Assembly: GCA_902524955.1 (NCBI GenBank) | Contig: CABZEY010000004.1 | Coordinates: forward strand, 1-64,000 | Direction: 5' to 3' | Source: an uncultured Pelagibacteraceae bacterium | GTDB lineage: Bacteria; Pseudomonadota; Alphaproteobacteria; Pelagibacterales; Pelagibacteraceae | Length of the DNA stretch: 64,000 nucleotides | In this document: positions 9,393 through 18,954 of the stretch, in pieces | How the letters are laid out: every line of letters starts with the position of its first letter | How positions within the stretch are numbered: position 1 is the stretch's first letter | Notes under the pieces: model-generated | Database searches by the model: none | What the model saw: the letters and a program-made list of their open reading frames with translations, nothing else | Told to the model about the DNA's origin: nothing | Program-made: the position numbers and the translations under genes

Positions 9393-10219
9393 TACAAACT
9401 TTCATTTTTAACTAAATTATCAAGTTTAATAATTTTAACTAAAAAACTTTCCAATTCTGAAAGTTTTAACATATTTGGTCCGTCTGATGGTGCGTTATCG
9501 GGATCATCATGAACCTCTATAAATAGACCAGATATACCGATTGATACTGCAGCTTTGGACAAATCATATATAAACTCTCTTTGTCCTCCGCTTTGATGTC
9601 CTTTGCCGCCAGGCTGCTGTACAGAGTGAGTTGCATCAAATATGACTGGATAGTTTTCTCTTTTCATAATTGAAATTGAACGCATATCTGAAACTAAAGT
9701 ATTATAACCAAACGATACACCTCGCTCAGTGAGTAAAATATTTTTATTAAAATCTTCAACTTTACGTAAAATATTTGGAACATCCCATGGAGCAAGAAAC
9801 TGGCCTTTTTTTATGTTGATCACTAAATTAGTTTTTGCTGCTGATTGCAAAAGATCTGTTTGTCTACACAAAAAAGCAGGTATCTGAATAATATCAATTG
9901 AATTTTTTAATAGTTCACATTGTTCAACTGAATGTACATCTGTTAAAATTGGTATTTTTAATTTTTTCCTGATTTCTTCAAATATTTTAATAGATTTTTC
10001 TAAACCCAGCCCTCTTTGTGACAAATGGCTGGTTCTGTTAGCTTTATCAAAAGAGGTTTTGTAAACGAAATTAATTTTTAATTTATCACATATTTTTTTT
10101 ATATTTTCTGCAATAGAGATTGCATGCTCTCTATTCTCTAGCTGGCATGGACCAGCAATTAATACAAGGGGTAAGCTGTTTGAAATTGCAAAATTATTAA
10201 TCTTAACTTGTTTAATCAT
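9392..10219 (-). CDS. kdsA: 2-dehydro-3-deoxyphosphooctonate aldolase (KDO-8-P synthase)
   Basis: LIAGPCQLENREHA, TSFDKANRTS, IFDATHSVQQPGG motifs. Confidence 0.97.
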   Translation of the reverse strand: MIKQVKINNFAISNSLPLVLIAGPCQLENREHAISIAENIKKICDKLKINFVYKTSFDKANRTSHLSQRGLGLEKSIKIFEEIRKKLKIPILTDVHSVEQCELLKNSIDIIQIPAFLCRQTDLLQSAAKTNLVINIKKGQFLAPWDVPNILRKVEDFNKNILLTERGVSFGYNTLVSDMRSISIMKRENYPVIFDATHSVQQPGGKGHQSGGQREFIYDLSKAAVSIGISGLFIEVHDDPDNAPSDGPNMLKLSELESFLVKIIKLDNLVKNESL

Positions 10220-11835
10220 ATAATTTTATTTTTAGCTGCTTTTATGAAAGATGCAAACAATGGATGAGGATTTAAAGGTCTAGACTTAAATTCTGGATGA
10301 AATTGTACTCCAATAAACCATGGGTGTGCTTTTAGTTCGATTGTCTCAGGTAATTTATTATTGTTTGACATTCCAGAAAATATCAAGCCTTTATCTTCAA
10401 ATTTTTCCTTATAATTTATATTTACTTCATATCTGTGTCTATGACGCTCAAATATTTTATTTGAATTATATATTTTTTTTATCAAAGAATTATTTAATAA
10501 AACACATTCGTATTGACCTAATCTCATTGTACCACCAATTTTTTTTAATTCACCTTTTTTTAAAATACCATCCTTATACCACTCTTCGATTAAGCCTATG
10601 ATCGGAGTGCATTTTTTATTAATTTCGGTTGACCCAGCATTTTTAATTTTTAAAACATTTCTTGCAAATTCTATTAGGGATAATTGCATACCAAAACAAA
10701 TTCCAAAAAAAGGAATTTTGTTTGTTCTAGCAAATTTAATTGATTGTATTTTACCCTCGGTCCCTCTTTTACCAAAACCACCTGGTATCAAAATACCATT
10801 AGTATTAGAAAGTTTATTTTTAATCTGTGAAAAAGTTAATTTCTCTGAGTCAATTTTGTTTAAATTAACTCTTGTATTATTTGCGATACCGCCATGAATA
10901 AGCGCTTCGTCTATAGATTTATATGCATCTTTTAGATCAACATATTTTCCTATTACAGAAATATTTACCTCCTGTTTTGATCTGAGTACAACGTTTGTGG
11001 TTTTGTGCCATGGTTTTAAATTTGGTAATTTTTTAGTTTTGATTTTAAAATATTTCAAAACTTGTTTATCTAATTTTTCTTTATAGAAGCTTATAGGTGC
11101 TTCATATATAGTTTTTACATCGACGGTTTCAATTACATTTTCAATATCAACGTTGCAAAATAATGATATTTTTTTTCTTTGATCTTTAGGCAATGGTATT
11201 TCTGATCTACAAATAATAATGTCTGGCTGCATCCCCAAACTTCTCAGCTCTTTAACAGAGTGTTGTGTGGGTTTTGTTTTAATTTCATCGGATGACTTGA
11301 TAAATGGAACTAAAGTTAAATGGATAAATAAACTATTTTTTTTTCCTACATCATTTGAAAATTGTCTAATTGCCTCAAGGAAAGGGAGGCTTTCTATATC
11401 TCCAACTGTTCCTCCAATTTCACAAATAATAAAATCAAAACCAGATGTTTTATTTTTTATAAATGATTTTATTTCATTTGTTACATGGGGAATAACTTGA
11501 ACAGTGTTTCCCAAATATTTTCCAGATCTTTCTTTGTCTATTATTGTAGAATAAATTTTTCCTGTAGTAATGTTGTCTAGATTTGTTGAATTTATATCTG
11601 TAAATCTCTCATAATGACCAAGGTCCAAATCTGTTTCTGCACCATCATCTGTTACGAAAACTTCTCCATGTTGAAAAGGATTCATTGTACCTGGGTCTAC
11701 ATTTAAATACGGATCTAATTTTCTAATTTTAACTTTGTACCCTCTGCTCTTAAGCAAGTAAGCTAAGGAAGCAGATGACAAACCCTTACCTAATGAGGAA
11801 ACCACACCGCCAGTTACAAAAATATAACGCGCCAT
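10216..11835 (-). CDS. pyrG: CTP synthase
   Basis: YIFVTGGVVSSLGKGL N-terminus; GATase GICFGMQ and QFHPEF. Confidence 0.98.
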   Translation of the reverse strand: MARYIFVTGGVVSSLGKGLSSASLAYLLKSRGYKVKIRKLDPYLNVDPGTMNPFQHGEVFVTDDGAETDLDLGHYERFTDINSTNLDNITTGKIYSTIIDKERSGKYLGNTVQVIPHVTNEIKSFIKNKTSGFDFIICEIGGTVGDIESLPFLEAIRQFSNDVGKKNSLFIHLTLVPFIKSSDEIKTKPTQHSVKELRSLGMQPDIIICRSEIPLPKDQRKKISLFCNVDIENVIETVDVKTIYEAPISFYKEKLDKQVLKYFKIKTKKLPNLKPWHKTTNVVLRSKQEVNISVIGKYVDLKDAYKSIDEALIHGGIANNTRVNLNKIDSEKLTFSQIKNKLSNTNGILIPGGFGKRGTEGKIQSIKFARTNKIPFFGICFGMQLSLIEFARNVLKIKNAGSTEINKKCTPIIGLIEEWYKDGILKKGELKKIGGTMRLGQYECVLLNNSLIKKIYNSNKIFERHRHRYEVNINYKEKFEDKGLIFSGMSNNNKLPETIELKAHPWFIGVQFHPEFKSRPLNPHPLFASFIKAAKNKII

Positions 11836-11879
11836 GGAATTTCTTTATATGTTAAACAATAAAATTGTAAAACACTTAA

Positions 11880-12176
11880 TTACTTAGATTTTGGAATTTT
11901 AGGTAAATTATCTTCTTTTTTTTCAATTTTGTCTAAAACAGAGTTTGTTTTTGTTTCTTCTCTATGAAGAGCTGTGAGGGATATGCTGGTAACTATAAAC
12001 AAAAATGCAATTATAGATGTAAACTTTGTTAAAAAGTTTCCAGCACTTCTTGACGACATAAGAGAATCGCTCCCCGACCCTATGCCCAAAGCTCCACCCT
12101 CTGATTTTTGTAATAAGACTGACCCAATTAATAAAATTGCAAGTATAACATGAATTGTTAAAATTATATTTTCCAC
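11880..12176 (-). CDS. secG: Preprotein translocase subunit SecG
   Basis: ILLIGSVLLQKSEGGALGIGSG...FLTKFTSIIAFLFI pattern. Confidence 0.9.
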   Translation of the reverse strand: MENIILTIHVILAILLIGSVLLQKSEGGALGIGSGSDSLMSSRSAGNFLTKFTSIIAFLFIVTSISLTALHREETKTNSVLDKIEKKEDNLPKIPKSK

Positions 12177-12181
12177 GATGA

Positions 12182-12937
12182 TTAATTATAATACTTTTTG
12201 ATAATATCAATGAAATTTTTGTGTTTCAAAGAAGCTCCGCCTATCAAAAAACCGTCACATAAATCAATATTTTTTAGTTCATTAATATTTTTGGGAGAGA
12301 CAGAACCTCCATATATTACCGTGGCTTTTATTTTAAATTCATTTTTTAAATATTTTTTTATTTTTAGAAAAAAATTATTTAAATACGAATTTTCTGGAAT
12401 AATACCTGTTCCGATAGACCAAATAGGTTCGTAAGCAAATATAATATTTTTTAAATATTTTTTGTTTTTTTTTAAACTTAATTGTAATTGTTTTTTTACT
12501 TTATAGAATGACTTTTTTTTTTTATAATCTTTTAAATTTTCACCTACACATAAAATTACTTTTATATTGTTTTTAACTGCCATACCAATTTTTTGACTTA
12601 TTTGATGCTCAGTATCTCCATTAAATCTCTTTTCTGAATGACCAAGAATCGTAAATTTACAATTTAAGTCCTTTAACATTTTGGAGCTAATTTGACCTGT
12701 AGAGGGACCAAAATCAAACGCTTCATTTGAAACATCTTGTGCTCCAATTTTTACTTTTTTTAGTTTTAAATTTATTAATGCTAAACCTAAAATGGTGTAA
12801 GGTATACAAAAGATACAATTCAAAGCACTTAATTTATTCTTTTTTTTTAAAAAATTATCTATAATTGAAATTTGATTAAGATCCCCCTTTAATCCGTTCA
12901 TTTTCCAATTAGCAATAAAGTATTTTTTTGAATGCAT
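12182..12937 (-). CDS. tpiA: Triosephosphate isomerase
   Basis: FIANWKMNG, FTILGHSEKR, FAYEPIWSIGTG, YGGSVSPKN motifs. Confidence 0.97.
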   Translation of the reverse strand: MHSKKYFIANWKMNGLKGDLNQISIIDNFLKKKNKLSALNCIFCIPYTILGLALINLKLKKVKIGAQDVSNEAFDFGPSTGQISSKMLKDLNCKFTILGHSEKRFNGDTEHQISQKIGMAVKNNIKVILCVGENLKDYKKKKSFYKVKKQLQLSLKKNKKYLKNIIFAYEPIWSIGTGIIPENSYLNNFFLKIKKYLKNEFKIKATVIYGGSVSPKNINELKNIDLCDGFLIGGASLKHKNFIDIIKKYYN

Positions 12938-12980
12938 TTTTTTTTTATTAAGGTAAATAACTTTCTTCTACCAAAAAAAA

Positions 12981-14383
12981 ATGAAAAGCTTAACAAAAAA
13001 AATATTTATAACAATTATAACGGGAATAATTATCATAGTTTTGGGCGCTTGGGGCATGGGAGACTTATTTTCCTCAGGTAATAAAAATGTTATTGCAGAA
13101 ATTGGTAACAAAAAAGTTTACATCAAAGATTATTTAAACTACGCAAGATTATATCTTAGAAAAAAAAAATATAACCAACTTTTAAAACGAGATCATGATA
13201 TTATTTTAAACAGCTTAATATCAGAAAAGATTTATGAAAAATTTGCTGAAGATTTAAAAATAAAAATTAATGACAAATCCTTAGCTTTTTTTATTAAGAA
13301 TGACAAAAATTTTAAAGACGAAAATGGTGAATTTTCTAGAGTAGAATATGAAAAATATTTACTATTAAACAATCTTAATCCTAAAACTGTAGAGGATTTT
13401 TATAAAAGAGAACTAATAAAAAAAATTTCAATTGAGGTCTTTATTAATGGTATTAATGATACAAAATATCACAAATCAAAATTAAAAAATGATTTTTTAA
13501 AACAAGTTAAAATAAAATATTATAATTTAAATATTTTAAATAAAGTTAGCGAAGAAACAATAAATAAATATTTCAATAAAAATCAAGACAAGTTTACTTT
13601 AGGAGAAATGAGAAGCGGAAGATATGCAAATCTTAGCTACACAAATCTTGGCTATAAAGAGGAGAATGATGTTTACTATCAGACGATAAATAACATTGAA
13701 AATGACTTAATAAATAATGTAACTTTTAATGACATAATAAAAAATATAAATTAATTACAAAACCAATAGAAAAAATTAATAAGAATGGAATTAATCAAAA
13801 TAGGATAAAATCCAATCAAAATTATTTTTCCAATGCTATTTTTAAATTAAATGAAAACTTTAATACTGAAATGTTTAACGTCAATAGTTCAAAATATTTA
13901 ATCAAATTAGATAAGGTTGAAAAAAAACACAATTTAAAATTAAATGATCAAATAAAAAAAGAAATTATAAAAATAATAAATTTTAAAAAAAATCAGCAGT
14001 TATCAGAAAAAATTAAAAAATCGCAAGACTCTAAATCTTTTTTTAATTATGCAAAAAATAATAATGTTATAATTAAAGAAATTTTTTTTACTAACATTTT
14101 AGATAATAAAAAAATATTTAACAAAATAAATATGGAGAAAATTTTCTCGACAAATATAAACACCAATCTGAATTTTTCTCAAAATGGTAAGGTTTACGTT
14201 GTTAGAGTTGAAAAAATTTCTAAAAATAAAAATAAAATAAAAAATCTCGATAAAGCTGTGAGTGATCAAGTCAAACAAGATTTTAAGGCTTTAGTATTAA
14301 GAGATTTAGACAAATATTTATTAAAAAAATATCCTGTAAAATTAAATAAAAAAGTATTTGATCAAATAAAAAAAAGCATTTAA
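12981..14383 (+). pseudogene. PpiD/SurA-like periplasmic folding protein, coding region split by a 1-nt frameshift at about 13739-13744
   Basis: ORF 12981-13754 (TM anchor + SurA_N-like region) ends in frame 0; the frame of ORF 13871-14383 is open upstream to about 13733 and reads KYKLITKPIEKINKNGIN... from 13742. Adding one A to the 6-A run gives continuous DIIKKYKLITKPIEK. Between tpiA and trpE, as in many alphaproteobacteria. Confidence 0.8.
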
Positions 14384-15819
14384 TGAGATATCAATCAAAA
14401 AACGATTTTGAAAAATTTAAAAAAAAAAATAATTTTTCTCTTTGCTATATTATTGAAAAACAAACTAATCTAGAAAAAATTGAGCTTCTTATTGAAAATG
14501 TTTTACGTAAAAGCAATTCATTTATTTTTGAGTCTGTTGAAAAAGCTAGAACAAGGGGAAGATATACTATATTCGGTTTTGATCCGGATCTTATTTTAGA
14601 AATAAAAAATAAAAAAATATTTATTAATAAAAGAAAAATTGTTAATAAGTTATCACCAAAAGTATTCCTAGAAAATTTTATTAAAAAATTTAATTTTCAT
14701 ATTCCTTCAAGTTTGCCTCCAATGTCTGTAATGCTATCTGGATACCTAGGTTATGACATAATCAGGTATTTTGAAAAAATACCTGATAATAACATTGATG
14801 ATCTTAATATACCTGACGTAAAACTTATAAGACCCAATTTTACTTATATTCATGATAATCAAAATAATAAGCTATTTTATATAAAGCTTAAATTTAATAA
14901 AAAAAATGACTATCTAGAAGAAATTAATGATTTACAAAAACAAATTTTTTTTGACTCTATCCCTTTTTCAGGAAAAAAAATTAAAAAAGACAACTTCTGT
15001 GATAAAAAAATAAAATCAAATTTTACAAAAAAAAAATTTATAAATTCAGTAAAAAAAGCAAAAAAATATATATCTATAGGTGATGTGTTTCAGGTTGTTT
15101 TAAGTCAAAGATTTGAGAAAAAATTAAATACTGAGCCGATTGAAATTTATAAAAAAATAAGAAAAACAAATCCTTCTCCCTTTCTATATTATTTTAATTT
15201 TGATGAATTTCAAATTGTTGGAAGTAGTCCTGAAATTTTGGTAAGAGTGAGAAAGGATATTATCACAATCAGACCAATAGCTGGAACAAGAAAAAGAGGA
15301 AAAAATAAAATAGAAGATAATAATTTAGCAAAAGAACTTTTAAATGATCCAAAAGAATTATCTGAACACCTTATGCTTTTAGATCTAGGAAGAAATGATG
15401 TTGGAAGATCTTCTATTGAAGGAACTGTTAAAGTAAATGAAAAATTTAAAATTGAAAAGTATTCCCATGTAATGCACATTGTTTCAAACGTTTATGGGAA
15501 ATTTAAAAAAAATACTTCTTTGATAAATGGCCTATTAAGTGGTTTCCCTGCGGGTACAGTATCTGGAGCGCCAAAAATAAGGGCTATGGAAATAATAGAT
15601 GAATTAGAAAACAGAAAGAGGAAACTGTACGCAGGTGGAGTTGGTTACTTTTCTGGTAATGGTGACATGGATACATGTATAGCTTTGCGGACAGGTTTGA
15701 TAAAAAATAAAAAAATTTATGTTCAGGCAGGAGCAGGAATTGTTGCTGACAGCGTCCCTGAAAAAGAATATCAAGAAACAATTAATAAGGCAAAAGCCCT
15801 TCTAGAGGCGTCTGAATGA
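14383..15819 (+). CDS. trpE: Anthranilate synthase component I
   Basis: GSSPEILVR, RPIAGTRKRG, LLDLGRNDVGR, FPAGTVSGAPKIRAMEII. Confidence 0.97.
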   Translation: MRYQSKNDFEKFKKKNNFSLCYIIEKQTNLEKIELLIENVLRKSNSFIFESVEKARTRGRYTIFGFDPDLILEIKNKKIFINKRKIVNKLSPKVFLENFIKKFNFHIPSSLPPMSVMLSGYLGYDIIRYFEKIPDNNIDDLNIPDVKLIRPNFTYIHDNQNNKLFYIKLKFNKKNDYLEEINDLQKQIFFDSIPFSGKKIKKDNFCDKKIKSNFTKKKFINSVKKAKKYISIGDVFQVVLSQRFEKKLNTEPIEIYKKIRKTNPSPFLYYFNFDEFQIVGSSPEILVRVRKDIITIRPIAGTRKRGKNKIEDNNLAKELLNDPKELSEHLMLLDLGRNDVGRSSIEGTVKVNEKFKIEKYSHVMHIVSNVYGKFKKNTSLINGLLSGFPAGTVSGAPKIRAMEIIDELENRKRKLYAGGVGYFSGNGDMDTCIALRTGLIKNKKIYVQAGAGIVADSVPEKEYQETINKAKALLEASE

Positions 15820-16379
15820 AAATTGCATTAATTGATAACTACGATAGTTTTACTTTTAATATTTATCACTATTTAAAAAATAAAAAATGTAAAGTTGAAA
15901 TATTTAGAAATGACAAATTTAAAATAGAACAAATTAAAAATTTTGATAAAATTGTCATTTCACCAGGTCCAGGAAATCCAAGTAATGCAGGTAAATGTTT
16001 AAAATTAATTGATTTTTTTTACGACAAAAAACCTATACTGGGAATTTGTCTTGGTCATCAGGCCCTAGGGCAGGCTTTCGGAAGTAAAATTATCAAGGCA
16101 AAAAAATTAATGCATGGCAAAACAAGTAAAATTAGAATTTGTAAAAAAAGTTATATTTTTAAGAATGTTCCTAAAGTTATTCGAGCAACTAGGTATCATA
16201 GTTTAATAATTGATAAAAAAACTCTAAATAAATCATTTGAAATAACAGCTCGAACTGACGATAATATAATAATGGCGATACAACATAAAAAATATAAATT
16301 ATTTGGAATCCAATTTCATCCTGAGAGCTATAAAACAAAATATGGACAAAAAATTTTCAACAATTTTATTGCCTTATGA
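15816..16379 (+). CDS. trpG: Anthranilate synthase component II (glutamine amidotransferase)
   Basis: LIDNYDSFTFNI, SPGPGNP, ILGICLGHQ, GIQFHPES. Confidence 0.96.
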   Translation: MKIALIDNYDSFTFNIYHYLKNKKCKVEIFRNDKFKIEQIKNFDKIVISPGPGNPSNAGKCLKLIDFFYDKKPILGICLGHQALGQAFGSKIIKAKKLMHGKTSKIRICKKSYIFKNVPKVIRATRYHSLIIDKKTLNKSFEITARTDDNIIMAIQHKKYKLFGIQFHPESYKTKYGQKIFNNFIAL

Positions 16380-17374
16380 AGATAGAAAATATTATAAAAA
16401 AAACTTTAGACAAAGTCTCTTTGACGGTTGACGAAACTGAATCCCTCTTTCGAGAAATCATGGAAGGAAATTTATCAGATGAAGTATTAAAAAAAGTTTT
16501 ACTCAACTTGTCAAATAAAGGTGAGAGTATTGAAGAAATTACTGGTGGTGCTAAAGTTTTAAAAGAAAAGGCAACAAAAGTATCTTTTACTGGAGATTTG
16601 ATTGATACATGTGGGACTGGAGGTGATGAAAAAAATACAGTTAATATCTCTACTGCATCTGCCATAGTTCTCGCAAGCATGGGTCACAAAGTTGCAAAAC
16701 ATGGTAATAGAAGCATTTCGTCAAAATCTGGGTCAGCTGATGTGTTAGAAACTTTGAATATTGATATAAATTTAAACTCTAAAGAAGTCGAAGACTCATT
16801 AAATAATAAAAATTTTGCTTTTATGTTTGCTCCAAATTATCATTCTGCAATGAAGAATGTAGCAAGTGTAAGAAAAGAAATTAAAAAAAGAACTATATTT
16901 AATTTGCTCGGTCCACTATGTAATCCAGCGAATGTAACAAGACAATGTATTGGGGTATTTTCAATGAATGTTCTTGAAAAATATATACAAGTTCTAAAAA
17001 ACCTAAAAACAGTTAAAGCGTGGGTCTTCCATAGCTACGATGGTTTAGACGAAATATCGATTTTTAATAAAACAAAAGTCTTTGAACTCAAAAATAAAAA
17101 CATTACTTCATTTGAGATCGATCCAGTGGAAATTATTAAAAAAAAGTATGATTTTAAAGAAATTGTTGGCGGTGATGCTAAACATAATGCAAAAAAAATT
17201 CTAGAAGTATTTAATGGGAAAGACGGGGCATTGCTTAATATAATTTCTTTAAATGTTGCTGGAGGATTAATTGTTTTAGATCAATTTGATAAAATTAATG
17301 ATTCTTACGAATTTGCAAAAAAACATATTCTTTCTGGTAAAGTACAAAATTATTACAACACTTTAAAAAAATGA
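16376..17374 (+). CDS. trpD: Anthranilate phosphoribosyltransferase
   Basis: DTCGTGGDEKNTVNIST, KHGNRSISSKSGSADVLE, NLLGPLCNPA. Confidence 0.97.
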   Translation: MKIENIIKKTLDKVSLTVDETESLFREIMEGNLSDEVLKKVLLNLSNKGESIEEITGGAKVLKEKATKVSFTGDLIDTCGTGGDEKNTVNISTASAIVLASMGHKVAKHGNRSISSKSGSADVLETLNIDINLNSKEVEDSLNNKNFAFMFAPNYHSAMKNVASVRKEIKKRTIFNLLGPLCNPANVTRQCIGVFSMNVLEKYIQVLKNLKTVKAWVFHSYDGLDEISIFNKTKVFELKNKNITSFEIDPVEIIKKKYDFKEIVGGDAKHNAKKILEVFNGKDGALLNIISLNVAGGLIVLDQFDKINDSYEFAKKHILSGKVQNYYNTLKK

Positions 17375-18162
17375 GTATTTTAAAAAAAATTATAGTAGAT
17401 AAAAAAAAAGAAGTTGAAAATGATAAGAAGCAATTTCCAATTCACGAACTTAAGTCAAAAGTATCTCAAAAAAATAATATGTTTTCTAAATGTCTTAAAA
17501 AATATGAAGAGAAAAATACTCCAGCTATTATAGCTGAAATCAAAAAGGCTAGTCCGTCAAAGGGGATTTTAGTAGATAAATTTAATCATTTAAATATAGC
17601 TGAAGAATATGTAAAAAATAATGCAGCTTGTTTGTCTGTTCTTACTGAAAAGAAGTATTTTTTAGGTAACAAACAATATGTAAAAGATATAAAAAAAAAA
17701 TTTAGTATACCAATTTTAAATAAAGATTTTTTTATTGATCCTTATCAAGTTTTTGAAGCAAACAAAAATGGCGCTGATTGCATACTTATAATTATTAATT
17801 CAACAAGCAAAAATTTAGTCAAAGATTTAATAAGCGTTTCAAACGATTTGGGCATGGATTTTATACTAGAGATACACAATGAAAAAGAAATGGAGTCTGC
17901 TTTAAATTATGATGCAGGAATTATAGGCATAAACAATAGAAACCTTGAAGACTTTACTGTGTCTTTAGATAACACTATTAGAATATTTAAGGAGTTTGAA
18001 AGCTCATTAAAAAATAAATTATTAATTTCTGAAAGTGGCTTTAAAGAAAAAGATGATCTTATAAAAATTAAAAATGAAACAGGCATTAACAATTACTTAA
18101 TTGGTGAATCACTCGTTAAATCCAATTCAATTAAAGAGTGTTTTGAAAAATTAATTAAATAA
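17371..18162 (+). CDS. trpC: Indole-3-glycerol-phosphate synthase
   Basis: IIAEIKKASPSKGIL, LSVLTEKKYFLG, ILNKDFFIDPYQV, GINNRNLEDF. Confidence 0.97.
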   Translation: MSILKKIIVDKKKEVENDKKQFPIHELKSKVSQKNNMFSKCLKKYEEKNTPAIIAEIKKASPSKGILVDKFNHLNIAEEYVKNNAACLSVLTEKKYFLGNKQYVKDIKKKFSIPILNKDFFIDPYQVFEANKNGADCILIIINSTSKNLVKDLISVSNDLGMDFILEIHNEKEMESALNYDAGIIGINNRNLEDFTVSLDNTIRIFKEFESSLKNKLLISESGFKEKDDLIKIKNETGINNYLIGESLVKSNSIKECFEKLIK

Positions 18163-18204
18163 ATAATTGAATTTATTGATTTTTTTATATTTGCAATTAT
18201 AGAA

Positions 18205-18219
18205 GAACTTTTATAGAAC
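18205..18219. promoter_or_regulatory. Putative LexA (SOS) box GAAC-N7-GAAC (GTTC-N7-GTTC on the other strand)
   Basis: Exact GAACTTTTATAGAAC 24 bp upstream of the lexA ATG; matches the known alphaproteobacterial direct-repeat LexA operator. Confidence 0.85.
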
Positions 18220-18242
18220 AAAAAAAGTTTAGGTTTTGTTCT

Positions 18243-18926
18243 ATGTTAACTAAAAAACAAAAAAATTTACTGATTTACATCAACGAGAAGTTGAAAAATG
18301 ACGGGATATCTCCCTCTTATGACGAAATGAGAAAATCTTTAAATTTAAAATCCAAATCAGGAATTCACAGACTAATTTCAGCTTTAGAAGAACGTGGTTT
18401 TGTAAAAAGACTAGCACATAAAGCAAGGGCATTAGAGGTTGTAAAGTTACCTGAAAATGCAGGTGTGAAAGATCTATATAATAATTTTACGCCAAGCGTA
18501 ATCTCTGGTGGTCTTGATAAAGAGACTAAAAAAAAGAATACCGGTAAGTTTATTCCAGTTATAGGAAAAATCGCGGCAGGTTTACCAATTGAAGCGATAG
18601 AAAATGAAAATGAAAATATACCCTATCCGCCTAATCTTAATAATAAAAACGAAGAATTTTATGGACTTAAAGTTGAGGGTGACAGTATGATAAATGCTGG
18701 CATAAATGATGGTGATACTGTTATCATAAAAAAAACTAGCACAGCTGATAGTGGAAAAATAGTAGTTGCTCTTATTGACAACCATGAAGCAACTCTTAAA
18801 AGACTAAGAAAAAAAACTAATTCTATAGCACTAGAAAGTGCAAATCCTGCTTATGAAACGAGAATTTTTAATCCTGAGCGAGTAAAAATTCAAGGCATAT
18901 TAGTATCTCTGTATAGAAACTTTTAG
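18243..18926 (+). CDS. lexA: LexA repressor
   Basis: wHTH N-terminus; cleavage site IGKIAAGLPIEA; catalytic S in GDSMINAGI and K in ALIDNHEATLKRL. Confidence 0.97.
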   Translation: MLTKKQKNLLIYINEKLKNDGISPSYDEMRKSLNLKSKSGIHRLISALEERGFVKRLAHKARALEVVKLPENAGVKDLYNNFTPSVISGGLDKETKKKNTGKFIPVIGKIAAGLPIEAIENENENIPYPPNLNNKNEEFYGLKVEGDSMINAGINDGDTVIIKKTSTADSGKIVVALIDNHEATLKRLRKKTNSIALESANPAYETRIFNPERVKIQGILVSLYRNF

Positions 18927-18954
18927 ATTTATATTATAATACTCTAAAACTATT

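Noticed and set aside
11962-12210. 82-aa ORF overlapping secG in another frame
   Set aside because: SecG is unambiguous in the other frame; this is a shadow ORF.
12930-12980. Poly-T/poly-A tracts between tpiA and the ppiD-like gene as terminators
   Set aside because: No stable GC stem precedes them; homopolymer tracts are ubiquitous in this AT-rich sequence.
13736-13746. Programmed -1 ribosomal frameshift site in the ppiD-like gene
   Set aside because: Local codons ATA AAA AAT are not a classical slippery heptamer with good two-site re-pairing and I see no obvious downstream stimulatory structure; a simple 1-nt indel explains the data, though transcriptional slippage is not excluded.
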